From NCBI GenBank assembly GCA_964483105.1, contig CAYZZU010000025.1, positions 1 through 37,091 of the forward strand: a DNA stretch of 37,091 nt, in the 5' to 3' direction. Within the stretch, counting starts at the first letter, position 1. The number at the start of each line of letters is the position of its first letter. This document shows positions 1 to 7,737 of the stretch, piece after piece. Made by a program: the position numbers and the translations under genes. Under the pieces are notes generated by a model. It was not told where the DNA came from. It saw nothing but the letters and a program-made list of their open reading frames with translations, and made no database searches. This stretch comes from CAYZZU01 sp964483105. Its GTDB lineage: Bacteria > CG2-30-53-67.

Positions 1-47
1 TTTCTTACGGGAGAGCTGTTTTTTTACTTGACGAAACCTTTAATGGG

Positions 48-79
48 TGACCCCACTCCACTGTGACCCCACTCCACTG
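48..79. repeat. Tandem 16-bp direct repeat
   Basis: The unit TGACCCCACTCCACTG occurs twice head to tail (48-63 and 64-79) and a shorter TGACCC follows. It lies just downstream of the alanine dehydrogenase stop. No gene is visible in bases 1-94 and there is no convincing terminator. Confidence 0.7.
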
Positions 80-94
80 CCTGACCCTGCAGAT

Positions 95-1210
95 TCAGGA
101 AAGGGCTCGATCCAGGGGGGTATAGGGAAGATTGAGGGATTCGGCAACGGATGGATGGGTAAGGTGCCCATTATGGGTGTTGACTCCCCTCTGTAATGCG
201 GGCGAATCCCGCAGTGCCTCCTTCAGCCCCCGGTCCGCGATCCCGGAAAGATAAGGCAGGGTGACGTTGGTCAGGGCGAATGTGGAGGTCCGGGCCACGG
301 CGCCCGGTATGTTGGGGACGGCGTAATGAATGACGTTCTCGGCTTCATAGACCGGTTCGGAGTGGCTGGTGGGACGGGTCGTTTCGATACATCCGCCCTG
401 ATCCACCGCCACGTCGACCACCACCGATCCTCCCTCCATGGACCGGATCATCTCGCGGGTGACCAGCCGGGGGGCCCGGGCACCCGGAACCAGCACGGCG
501 CCGATCAGAAGGTCCGCGCGGGCGATGCTGACGGCGATATTCTTCTTGATCGGCGTTAACGTGGTGACTTCCCCCTGGAAACGGTCGTCCAGCTCCTTGA
601 GCCGGAGAGTGTTTTTGTCGATCAGGGTGACCCGTGCGCCCATGGCATGCGCGATCCGCGCCGCATTGGCCCCCACGATTCCCCCTCCCAGGATGACGAC
701 CTCCCCGTTCCGGACGCCGGGAACCCCGGAGAGGAGGACTCCTTTGCCCCCGTTGTGGCTTTCGAGGTAATTCGCTCCGATCTGAACAGCCATCCGGCCG
801 GCAATCTCGCTCATCGGGACGAGCAGGGGGAGAGCCCCGTCATCGGTCTCGATGGTCTCGTAACCCATGGCGGTGATCTTCTTTTCCAGGAGGAATTCCG
901 TCAGCGCGGGGTCCGCCGCAAGGTGAAGAAAGGTAAAGAGAAGCTGCCGTTCACGGAAGAGAGAATATTCCGAAGGAAGCGGCTCCTTGACCTTGAGGAT
1001 GAGTTCCGCCTCCCCGTAGAGTGAATCTGAATCGGAGAGCAGTCTCGCCCCCGCGGCTTCAAACTCACGATCGGGAATTCCGCTTCCGACGCCGGCTCCT
1101 TCCTGAATCAGGACAATATGGCCGGAGTCACACAAATGCTCCACACAGGCCGGGGTGGTCGCGACGCGATATTCATTGTCCTTGATTTCTCTTGGAACAC
1201 CGATGATCAT
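95..1210 (-). CDS. ald: Alanine dehydrogenase
   Basis: This enzyme converts L-alanine, NAD+ and water to pyruvate, ammonia and NADH in the cytosol. The 371-residue product has the family's usual length and opens with IGVPREIKDNEYRVA, the N-terminal signature of the AlaDH/PNT family. The Rossmann motif VVILGGGIVGANAA lies near residue 171 and NIPGAVARTSTFALTN, typical of the C-terminal part, near residue 299. The ATG overlaps the stop of the nitrilase-like gene by 4 bases (ATGA), so the two are probably translationally coupled. Family assignment is firm; the physiological direction (alanine use or synthesis) cannot be read from the sequence. Confidence 0.95.
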   Translation of the reverse strand: MIIGVPREIKDNEYRVATTPACVEHLCDSGHIVLIQEGAGVGSGIPDREFEAAGARLLSDSDSLYGEAELILKVKEPLPSEYSLFRERQLLFTFLHLAADPALTEFLLEKKITAMGYETIETDDGALPLLVPMSEIAGRMAVQIGANYLESHNGGKGVLLSGVPGVRNGEVVILGGGIVGANAARIAHAMGARVTLIDKNTLRLKELDDRFQGEVTTLTPIKKNIAVSIARADLLIGAVLVPGARAPRLVTREMIRSMEGGSVVVDVAVDQGGCIETTRPTSHSEPVYEAENVIHYAVPNIPGAVARTSTFALTNVTLPYLSGIADRGLKEALRDSPALQRGVNTHNGHLTHPSVAESLNLPYTPLDRALS

Positions 1211-2010
1211 TCCGATTTCCTGCTGCTGAAAAACGCCTCGTAATGGATTCCCCTTCTCTCCTTTAAAAAACCGGTCTCCTCGCGTGCCTCAGCGACCAGA
1301 GAGAGGTCCACATCGGTGAGGAGAATCCCCTCTTGCATGCCGATCGGGTCGCTGACCAGTTCTCCGTAGGGATTGACGCAGAAACTGTGACCATAAAAAT
1401 CCAGGCCGTGGTCATGCCCCACACGATTGACCCGAAAGACAAACAGATTATTTACGAAGGCGTTGGCGGAAAGAACATGATGCCAGCGTTCCTGCGAGGC
1501 GTAGGCCGAGGCGGTGGGCGCGAAGATCAGTTCCGCACCGTTCAAGGCCAGGGCACGGGAACCTTCCGGGAAAAAATTGTCCCAGCAAAGCTGCACTCCG
1601 ATGCGGCCGCAGGAGGTATTAAAAACCGGGAACCCGGTTTCCCCCGGATGAAAATAGAAACGCTCCCGCCAACCCGGAATGTCCGGAATGTGGACCTTCC
1701 GGTAGATGCCGACCAGGGACCCGTCGTTCTCGAAGACCGCAGCGGAACAAAAGGTTCTGTCCTCCTTTTTTTCAAAAAAAGGACAGACCAGCACGACCTT
1801 GTATTCCCGAGCGGCCTCCGCAAAACGCTGAAGAATCTCATCGTCATTTTTTATGGCGAGAGAGAAACACCCTTTGTTTTCGTTTTCCAGAAACCAGGGA
1901 AGGGCGAAAAGCTGAGGAAAGCAGAGAATCCTGGCGCCGCTTTCAGCGGCAAAGCGGATATTTCGGAATGCCTTCGTCAGATTCCGGTTCAGGTCGTCTG
2001 AGGATGTCAT
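1207..2010 (-). CDS. Nitrilase-superfamily (carbon-nitrogen hydrolase) protein, substituted active site
   Basis: The fold is that of the CN-hydrolase family (amidases such as N-carbamoylputrescine amidase). Counting from the ATG at 2010, the catalytic Lys is K105 in GIYRKVHIP and the catalytic Cys is C142 in GVQLCWDNFFPE. The position normally held by the catalytic Glu, in a motif like PELF, reads FPQLF with Q33 (codon CAG, 1912-1914). Start choice is odd. A good ribosome site (AAGGAG) lies about 7 bases before an ATC codon at 2031, and reading from there gives IKIAGIQM, which matches the usual MKIAxIQM start of the family. The first legal start, ATG at 2010, is too far from that site. The gene is coupled to ald by a 4-base overlap. 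The substrate is unknown, and activity is doubtful because of the Glu-to-Gln change. Confidence 0.8.
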   Translation of the reverse strand: MTSSDDLNRNLTKAFRNIRFAAESGARILCFPQLFALPWFLENENKGCFSLAIKNDDEILQRFAEAAREYKVVLVCPFFEKKEDRTFCSAAVFENDGSLVGIYRKVHIPDIPGWRERFYFHPGETGFPVFNTSCGRIGVQLCWDNFFPEGSRALALNGAELIFAPTASAYASQERWHHVLSANAFVNNLFVFRVNRVGHDHGLDFYGHSFCVNPYGELVSDPIGMQEGILLTDVDLSLVAEAREETGFLKERRGIHYEAFFSSRKSE

Positions 2011-2126
2011 CTGGATGCCGGCGATCTTGATGAGGGTTCTCCTTATCCTTTTTCAGAAAACAACAAACCCAAAAATCATCCCGGGTGGATGCCTGATGAC
2101 TGAAAGCCGGCTGCGGACGGCTCATT

Positions 2127-4751
2127 TCATCTGCCGCAGCATTTTTTGTATTTCTTCCCGCTTCCGCACGGGCAGGGTTCATTCCTTCCGATCTTTTTCC
2201 CCTTGACCACGGTCTTGACCTTCGGGGGCGCATCACCGTCACCGCGACTGAAATACATCTCCTGGGACCTGCGCCGCCGCTCCAGAATCACTTCATCGGG
2301 TCTCTGGATCTGGAGATGGAACAGGGTCGTGACGGCGTTTTCGTCGATCCGGTCCAGGGATTCCTGGAAGAGATTGTAACCCTCTTTCTTGTACTCAACC
2401 AGGGGATCCTTCTGCCCGTATCCACGAAGGCCGATCCCTTCCTTGAGATAGTCCATGATGAGAAGGTGGTCTTTCCACTGCGTGTCCAGGGTCTGCAGCA
2501 GGATGACCTGTTCCACATGACGCATGAAATCCTCTCCGAATTCCACCTCACGGGCATAGTAGGTGTTGGTCACGTGGGTCAGGAGTTTCTCCTTCAGATC
2601 AGGCAGGGAGATCTTTCGCAGTTCTTCATCCGTGAAGGGTATCTTCAGGTTGAAGATCCGGAAATAAAAATCCTTGAGACCCTCGATGTCCCATTTGCTG
2701 CCGGACTTTTCATCGCCCTGATAGAGAGTCAGGTTCTTCAGAATCAGGTCGTCGAAAATCTCCTGCAGAATTTCCCGGGTATCCTGCCCCTGGAGGATCT
2801 GCTTGCGGAGGGAGTAGATCGCCTCGCGCTGCTGGTTCATGACGTCGTCGTATTCGAGGAGTTGCTTCCGGATGTTGAAATTCTGATTCTCAACCTTCCG
2901 CTGGGCGTTCTCGATGGCCTTGCTCACCATCTTGTTCTCAATAGGGACGTCTTCCTCCATCCCGAGACGGTCCATAATCTTGGAGATCCTTTCGGCGCCG
3001 AAAATCCGAAGAAGATCATCCTCGAGAGAAAGATAGAACCGGGATGTGCCCGGATCCCCCTGGCGCCCGGAACGGCCGCGAAGCTGGTTGTCGATCCGGC
3101 GACTCTCATGCCGCTCCGTGCCGAGGATATAAAGGCCGCCTTCCTGCAGGACCTTCTCCCGGTCCTCGCTGCATTGTTTCCTGAAGTGTTCCAGCAAGGT
3201 CTCGTATTTCTCACTCCCTTCCTCGGCCTTGGCGTGAGCCAGGAATTCCGGGTTCCCGCCTAAAACGATGTCGGTTCCCCGACCGGCCATGTTGGTGGCA
3301 ATGGTGACGGCCCCGGGCCGTCCCGCCTGGGCCACGATTTCCGCTTCTTTTTCGTGGTGCTTGGCGTTCAAGACATGATGCGGGATACCGTTTTTCTTCA
3401 GCAGGGAAGAGAGCTTTTCCGAGTTCTCGATGGAAATCGTCCCGACCAGAACAGGTTGACCGCGCCGGTGGCAATCCACGATTTCGCGCACCACGGCCCG
3501 GAACTTCTCTTTTTCGGTTTTGTAAATCATGTCGGGGGCGTCGGCGCGGGCCATCGGTTTGTTCGTGGGAATGACCAGAACCTCCAGATTGTAGATCTTC
3601 TGGAATTCGGCAGCCTCCGTGTCCGCGGTCCCGGTCATACCGGCCAGTTTCTTGTACATCCGGAAATAGTTCTGAAAGGTGATCGAAGCCAGAGTCTGAT
3701 TCTCCCGCTCGATCTTGACTCCCTCTTTGGCTTCCAGGGCCTGATGCAGCCCGTCGCTGTAACGCCGACCGGGCATGAGACGACCGGTAAATTCATCGAC
3801 AATGATGACTTCATTGTCCTTCACGACATAGTCGGTATCTTTCTTGAAAAGCGTGTGGGCCTTCAGTGCCTGGTTGACATGATGAACCAGTTCTATATTG
3901 GAGGGATCGTACAGATTCTGGAGACCGAGGGCACGCTCCACTTTTTCATTGCCCTCCTCCGTCAGTGCCGCGCTGTGGGCCTTTTCGTCCAGGATATAGT
4001 CCACCTCTTTTTTGAGCTGGGGAATGATCTTGTCCACACGGTAATATTTATCCGTGGATTCATCCGTGGGCCCCGAGATGATCAGAGGGGTTCTCGCCTC
4101 ATCGATCAGGATACTGTCCACTTCGTCCACAATGGCGTAATGAAAATCCCGCTGGACGTAATCTTCCAGCCTGAATTTCATGTTGTCGCGGAGATAGTCG
4201 AAGCCAAACTCGTTGTTGGTTCCGTAGGTGATGTCGGCAGCGTAAGCCGCTTTTCGTTCTTCATCAGGAAGGTCGTGTACAATACACCCCACGCTCATAC
4301 CGAGAAAACGGTAGATCTTTCCCATCCACTGGCTGTCCCGGCTGGCCAGGTAATCGTTGACAGTGACCACGTGCACCCCTTTCCCTTCCAGGGCGTTCAG
4401 GTAAACCGGAAGCGTCGCGGCCAGCGTTTTCCCTTCTCCGGTCTTCATTTCGGCAATCCGCCCCTGGTGCAGTACAACACCTCCAATGAGCTGAACATCA
4501 AAGGGGCGCATCCCGAGGGTCCGGACGGAGGCCTCCCGAACCACCGCAAAGGCCTCCACCAGAAGATCGTCCAGGGTCTCCCCTTTTTGAAGACGTTCGC
4601 GGAATTCTTCGGTTTTTCCGGCGAGCTGAGAGTCGGAAAGGGCACGCATGTCCGGTTCGAGGGCGTTGATTCGCTCCACCAGCGGTCGGATCTTCCTGAT
4701 CTCGCGCTGGTTGTGTGTTCCGAATATTTTTCTCAGGATGTAGGCGAACAT
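2127..4751 (-). CDS. secA: Preprotein translocase motor ATPase SecA
   Basis: SecA drives post-translational export of unfolded preproteins through SecYEG by ATP hydrolysis. The 874-residue protein is of standard length. Walker A GEGKT is at 105-109, a DEVDSILIDEARTPL block follows near residue 212, the second NBD carries NMAGRGTDIVLGG, and the C-terminus ends in the zinc-binding SEC-C motif CPCGSGKKYKKCC. The ATG at 4751 is preceded by GAAGGAGAC at a rather long spacing of about 15 bases. The M23 peptidase gene lies upstream but is separated by a terminator. No argJ follows secA here; the nitrilase-like/ald pair does. Confidence 0.98.
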   Translation of the reverse strand: MFAYILRKIFGTHNQREIRKIRPLVERINALEPDMRALSDSQLAGKTEEFRERLQKGETLDDLLVEAFAVVREASVRTLGMRPFDVQLIGGVVLHQGRIAEMKTGEGKTLAATLPVYLNALEGKGVHVVTVNDYLASRDSQWMGKIYRFLGMSVGCIVHDLPDEERKAAYAADITYGTNNEFGFDYLRDNMKFRLEDYVQRDFHYAIVDEVDSILIDEARTPLIISGPTDESTDKYYRVDKIIPQLKKEVDYILDEKAHSAALTEEGNEKVERALGLQNLYDPSNIELVHHVNQALKAHTLFKKDTDYVVKDNEVIIVDEFTGRLMPGRRYSDGLHQALEAKEGVKIERENQTLASITFQNYFRMYKKLAGMTGTADTEAAEFQKIYNLEVLVIPTNKPMARADAPDMIYKTEKEKFRAVVREIVDCHRRGQPVLVGTISIENSEKLSSLLKKNGIPHHVLNAKHHEKEAEIVAQAGRPGAVTIATNMAGRGTDIVLGGNPEFLAHAKAEEGSEKYETLLEHFRKQCSEDREKVLQEGGLYILGTERHESRRIDNQLRGRSGRQGDPGTSRFYLSLEDDLLRIFGAERISKIMDRLGMEEDVPIENKMVSKAIENAQRKVENQNFNIRKQLLEYDDVMNQQREAIYSLRKQILQGQDTREILQEIFDDLILKNLTLYQGDEKSGSKWDIEGLKDFYFRIFNLKIPFTDEELRKISLPDLKEKLLTHVTNTYYAREVEFGEDFMRHVEQVILLQTLDTQWKDHLLIMDYLKEGIGLRGYGQKDPLVEYKKEGYNLFQESLDRIDENAVTTLFHLQIQRPDEVILERRRRSQEMYFSRGDGDAPPKVKTVVKGKKIGRNEPCPCGSGKKYKKCCGR

Positions 4752-4808
4752 GATATGGAAACAACGTCTCCTTCAATCCGGGATCGGGTAGAACAAAAAC
4801 AAACCGAT

Positions 4809-4838
4809 AAAAAAACCCCGGGAGAATTAACTCCGGGG
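4809..4838 (-). terminator. Rho-independent terminator after the M23 peptidase gene
   Basis: Read on the minus strand, CCCCGGAG, a short AT-rich loop and CTCCCGGGG form a GC-rich hairpin with one bulge, followed directly by seven T. It is 48 bases past the peptidase stop and before secA, so secA probably needs its own promoter or read-through. Confidence 0.85.
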
Positions 4839-4885
4839 CATGGTAACGTAACCGGGGTTCTTTTTCAACGGAAAAAGAGACGGGA

Positions 4886-5785
4886 TCAGTTCAGGATGTA
4901 CTGGACCGGATTAACCGGAATGCCGTTGACAATGACCTCATAGTGAAGGTGCGGACCGGTGCTCCGTCCCGTATTCCCCACGTAAGAAATCAGGTCCCCT
5001 CTCCGGACCCGTTCGCCGGCATGGACCGCGACTTTTGAATTATGGCCGAAGCGCAGCAGAATTCCATGTCCGTTGGAAATTTCCAGCATTTTCCCGTACC
5101 CATAGTCGGTTTTCACCCGGGTGACCATTCCATCGCACGGAGCGATCACCGGCGTTCCGATCCGGGTGGCGATGTCCAGACCTTCATGCATCTTCCGATA
5201 ACCGGTAAAGGGATCTGTACGCATGCCGAAACCGGATGTGACCCATCCCCGAACCGGCCAGATCGAAGGGGTGCAGGCCAGAAGCGATTTCTGCTCGGAA
5301 ACGAAGTCGATCAATTGCTGAAAACTGATTTGTTGCCGGGCCGTGTTTCGGCTTAATTCATGAATGTCCCTGCTGATCTGATCGGAAAGGTTCGTCTGGT
5401 AATCCGCGGGGAGCTCCACATCCTCCGGACCTCCGACACCACGGAGCTGGTTGTTGTCAGGCGTTTCCTTCAGATCGGCGATCACACGGAGTTTGTGATC
5501 GAAATTCTTCAGAGTATCCAGTTCGGTTCTGAGTTGATCCAGACTTTTCGAAAAGGCCTGCAGTTGAAAACGTTGCACGGTATTTTCATGACGAAGTGCG
5601 TCTCGATCCACCAGCTCTGCTTTCATTTTCAAGTAATCGGAAATGAAAAAAAACGACACCAGCGTCGTTACCAGTAAGAAAACAGCTACACCGCCGATCA
5701 GTTGAAGCGGCGCCGGAGCGGACACGCTGATCTTCCTGACCTTTGCGGTCGGATCGGACATGATCATGATTGTGTATTTCTTCAT
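4886..5785 (-). CDS. Membrane-anchored M23 family metallopeptidase
   Basis: This is a probable periplasmic peptidoglycan endopeptidase, or an activator of cell-wall hydrolases, of the LytM/M23 type. The 299 residues comprise a short cytosolic N-terminus, one membrane segment (about 29-49), a coiled-coil-rich stretch (about 50-165) and a C-terminal M23 domain (about 175-299). Zinc and catalytic residues expected of an active enzyme are present: H200 and D204 in MHEGLD, H248, and H279/H281 in GPHLH. Downstream secA is a known neighbour in Desulfobacterota-type genomes. A terminator follows the stop and a structured, promoter-bearing leader precedes the ATG. Confidence 0.92.
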   Translation of the reverse strand: MKKYTIMIMSDPTAKVRKISVSAPAPLQLIGGVAVFLLVTTLVSFFFISDYLKMKAELVDRDALRHENTVQRFQLQAFSKSLDQLRTELDTLKNFDHKLRVIADLKETPDNNQLRGVGGPEDVELPADYQTNLSDQISRDIHELSRNTARQQISFQQLIDFVSEQKSLLACTPSIWPVRGWVTSGFGMRTDPFTGYRKMHEGLDIATRIGTPVIAPCDGMVTRVKTDYGYGKMLEISNGHGILLRFGHNSKVAVHAGERVRRGDLISYVGNTGRSTGPHLHYEVIVNGIPVNPVQYILN

Positions 5786-5990
5786 GCGTACCCCTACGCG
5801 AAAAAGTCGCCCCGGATTAGTCGGATCGGTTTGTCTGCGATTTTGAGAGGATTTATCATATTTAAAAGCTCGGTGTCAACGTATTTTGTGGAACTTCGGA
5901 TTTTCCGAACATCCGGTGGAATCAACAGACTCCACCCCCTTCATAAATTATAACAAGCAGGAAAAAGATCTGTCAACACCGGGTCCATCT
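5786..5990 (-). promoter_or_regulatory. Structured leader with tandem promoter signals ahead of the M23 gene
   Basis: On the minus strand a near-consensus promoter, TTGACA (5971-5976), an 18-base spacer and TATAAT (5947-5952), sits directly behind the glycosylase stop. A second TTGACA at 5874-5879, with AT-rich ATAAAT-like sequence downstream, may be another promoter. Between them are two perfect hairpins: GGTGGA/TCCACC (5915-5936, loop 10) and TTCGGA/TCCGAA (5895-5909, loop 3). The transcript from the first promoter would carry about 150 untranslated bases. Promoter one is convincing; a role for the hairpins is inference. Confidence 0.6.
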
Positions 5991-6695
5991 CTATACAGGG
6001 GCCTTCTCAACCGCTTCCGGAGCCCATGTTTTCACGGAACTCCCTTCAAATTCCCGCAATGGACAGTTCCCGCATTTCGGTTTGGGAGTACAGTGAGATT
6101 TTCCCAGCTGTACCAGCAGGGCATGGTACTCATTGAACAGTGGGACCTCCCGTCGCAGATTGTCCATGAACAGGGCTTGGATCCCTTCATAGGAACTCTC
6201 GGGTTCACAAAGATTGTGCCGGCTGAGGATTCTGCGGGTATAGGCATCCACGACGAAGATCGGTTTTCCCGCGGCGTAAAGAAGGATGGAGTCCGCTGTT
6301 TCCGGCCCGATCCCCCGTACCCCGAGGAGCTTTTCCCGAAGTACGGGAAGCTCATCCCTGAACAGGAGAGAGAGGTCTCCGGAATATTCCGTAAAAAGAA
6401 ATTCCAGAAAACACCGGATCCGTTCCGCCTTGATCCGGTAATAACCGGAAGGCCTGATCTTCCCGGACCACTGCCGAACCGGTGTGTTCCACAGGATCCG
6501 GGGAGAAAGGAGCCCGGCTTCTTTCAGATTCAAAATGGCCTTCTCTACATTCCGCCAGTTCGTATTCTGGGTCAGAATCGCCCCCAGGATGACCTCGAAA
6601 GGGTCTTCCGCAGGCCACCAGTGCTGGGGACCGTAGTGAACATAAAGGAGATCGTAGAGGCTCCGCAGACGAGACGAAAGAAGGCTATTCATCAC
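5991..6695 (-). CDS. HhH-GPD superfamily DNA glycosylase, EndoIII/MagIII-like, divergent
   Basis: This is a base-excision repair glycosylase of the endonuclease III fold, 234 residues. The helix-hairpin-helix is LLGVRGIGPETADSILLY (about 123-140) and the catalytic Asp is D150 in FVVDAYTRR. The Lys that gives EndoIII its lyase activity is replaced by E132 (GIGPETAD instead of GVGRKTAN). This pattern is known in MagIII-type 3-methyladenine glycosylases, so a monofunctional enzyme is likely. The C-terminal iron-sulphur site is also incomplete: C202, C208 and C211 are there, but the fourth position is E217. The ATG overlaps the 3' end of the PAS gene by 11 bases, so they share a transcript. The specific lesion recognised is unknown. 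Confidence 0.88.
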   Translation of the reverse strand: MMNSLLSSRLRSLYDLLYVHYGPQHWWPAEDPFEVILGAILTQNTNWRNVEKAILNLKEAGLLSPRILWNTPVRQWSGKIRPSGYYRIKAERIRCFLEFLFTEYSGDLSLLFRDELPVLREKLLGVRGIGPETADSILLYAAGKPIFVVDAYTRRILSRHNLCEPESSYEGIQALFMDNLRREVPLFNEYHALLVQLGKSHCTPKPKCGNCPLREFEGSSVKTWAPEAVEKAPV

Positions 6696-7308
6696 CAGCC
6701 ACTCTTTTCAGAACGCCGGCGATCACCCCCGGCTCAAAGGGGGAGAGCCGGTTCTCCGGAATTTCCTTTTCCGGTTTGCCTTGGCTGTCCCGGGGGATTT
6801 CCGAAAAAATTTCCACGCCGCCGACAAGATTTCCCTTGCGGTCCCGAAGCGGAGTGACACTGATTGAAAGCAGGATTTCTTCCCCACCCCCTTTTTGCAA
6901 CTTCATCTCGTGGGAATATTTCACGTTTTCATCCTCACGAACCTTGTCCAGCAGACATCCTCGCGCGCAGATTCCTCCGAAGAGTCTGGTACAACTCATC
7001 CCCAGAAGTTCTTCCTCCACCTCCAGGATTTCCTTTGCGGCCTGATTGTAAGACACGATCTTTCTGCTTCTGTCAAAGACCAGAAGACCGCAGGAGAGAG
7101 AACCCAGAATGGTTTTGAGCAGTTCGGCCTGCTCTTCGATCATATCCTTGTTGACCCGCAACTGGAATCTGGCCAGATCTTCTCTCCGCGCATTCGTGAC
7201 AAGATTCCGTCTGAGCCGGTACTCCAGCCGGGAAAGAGCACGGTTTTTCTCCACAATCAGCCGGGCCTGATCCCGTATGATTTCCTGCAATCGTTCCATT
7301 TCACTCAT
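6685..7308 (-). CDS. PAS domain protein with N-terminal coiled coil and no output domain
   Basis: The 207-residue soluble protein has a charged, heptad-rich N-terminus (about 1-65) and a PAS fold (about 66-172), including GLLVFDRSRKIVSYNQAA and TPLRDRKGNLVGGVEIF. The segment GICARGCLLDKV contains two Cys of the kind seen in PAS domains of some sigma-54 activators and sensor kinases. No kinase, HTH, GGDEF or other output domain follows, so it may be a stand-alone sensor or partner subunit. The ribosome site GAAAGGTG is about 11 bases before the ATG. It overlaps the glycosylase gene downstream. Ligand and partner are not deducible. Confidence 0.85.
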   Translation of the reverse strand: MSEMERLQEIIRDQARLIVEKNRALSRLEYRLRRNLVTNARREDLARFQLRVNKDMIEEQAELLKTILGSLSCGLLVFDRSRKIVSYNQAAKEILEVEEELLGMSCTRLFGGICARGCLLDKVREDENVKYSHEMKLQKGGGEEILLSISVTPLRDRKGNLVGGVEIFSEIPRDSQGKPEKEIPENRLSPFEPGVIAGVLKRVAGDE

Positions 7309-7360
7309 TCCGGAAAAACACCTTTCTCATTCCGGTCGTTCCACGACGGGCATCCCCTTC

Positions 7361-7390
7361 ATTATAAATGGAACGCTCCCCCCGCTTCAA
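7361..7390 (-). promoter_or_regulatory. Promoter for the PAS-glycosylase pair
   Basis: Minus-strand TTGAAG (7385-7390), 18-base spacer, TATAAT (7361-7366). It lies between cutA and the PAS gene and points at the latter, with a leader of roughly 45 bases. Confidence 0.6.
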
Positions 7391-7416
7391 CGCAGAACTT
7401 AAAGGGCCCGTCCAAG

Positions 7417-7737
7417 TCAGTTTTCGGTTTCCGCACGGATCCATTGGAGATACGGAGAAGATCCATCCAGGACGGGAAGTGAAATCACTTCCGGTGTTTC
7501 ATAACTGTGAAGGGCCGAAATCCGTTCTTCGATCAGGCGGAATCGCTCGCTCCGGCTTTTCAGAATCAGCAGGGATTCCTCTTCCTTCTGCACCGCTCCT
7601 TTCCATCTGAATATGGAACGGATACCCCGCACAATATTGGCGCACGCCACAAGGCGTGACTGGACCAGATCATCAGCGATTCTTTCCGCCTCCTGTTCTG
7701 AAGAAGTCGTGACGAAAATCACAATAAACTCAGTCAT
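7417..7737 (-). CDS. cutA: CutA family protein (divalent-cation tolerance)
   Basis: CutA is a small trimeric protein with a ferredoxin-like fold, linked historically to copper tolerance; its molecular role is unsettled. The 106 residues match the family length, with the typical VTTSSEQEAERIADDLV, LVACANIV, FRWKGAVQKEEE and HSYETPEVISLPV blocks in order. The ATG overlaps the larC stop by 8 bases, which ties the two genes into one transcript. Its own stop lies just before the PAS promoter. Confidence 0.95.
   Translation of the reverse strand: MTEFIVIFVTTSSEQEAERIADDLVQSRLVACANIVRGIRSIFRWKGAVQKEEESLLILKSRSERFRLIEERISALHSYETPEVISLPVLDGSSPYLQWIRAETEN

Noticed and set aside
3354..4943. A 529-codon plus-strand open frame across secA
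   Set aside because: Antisense shadow of secA; it also crosses the terminator, and its peptide has no domain pattern.
5891..5940. Possible tRNA in the M23 leader, suggested by stacked hairpins
   Set aside because: There is no acceptor stem pairing the ends, no TTCRA loop and no anticodon arm of the right size.
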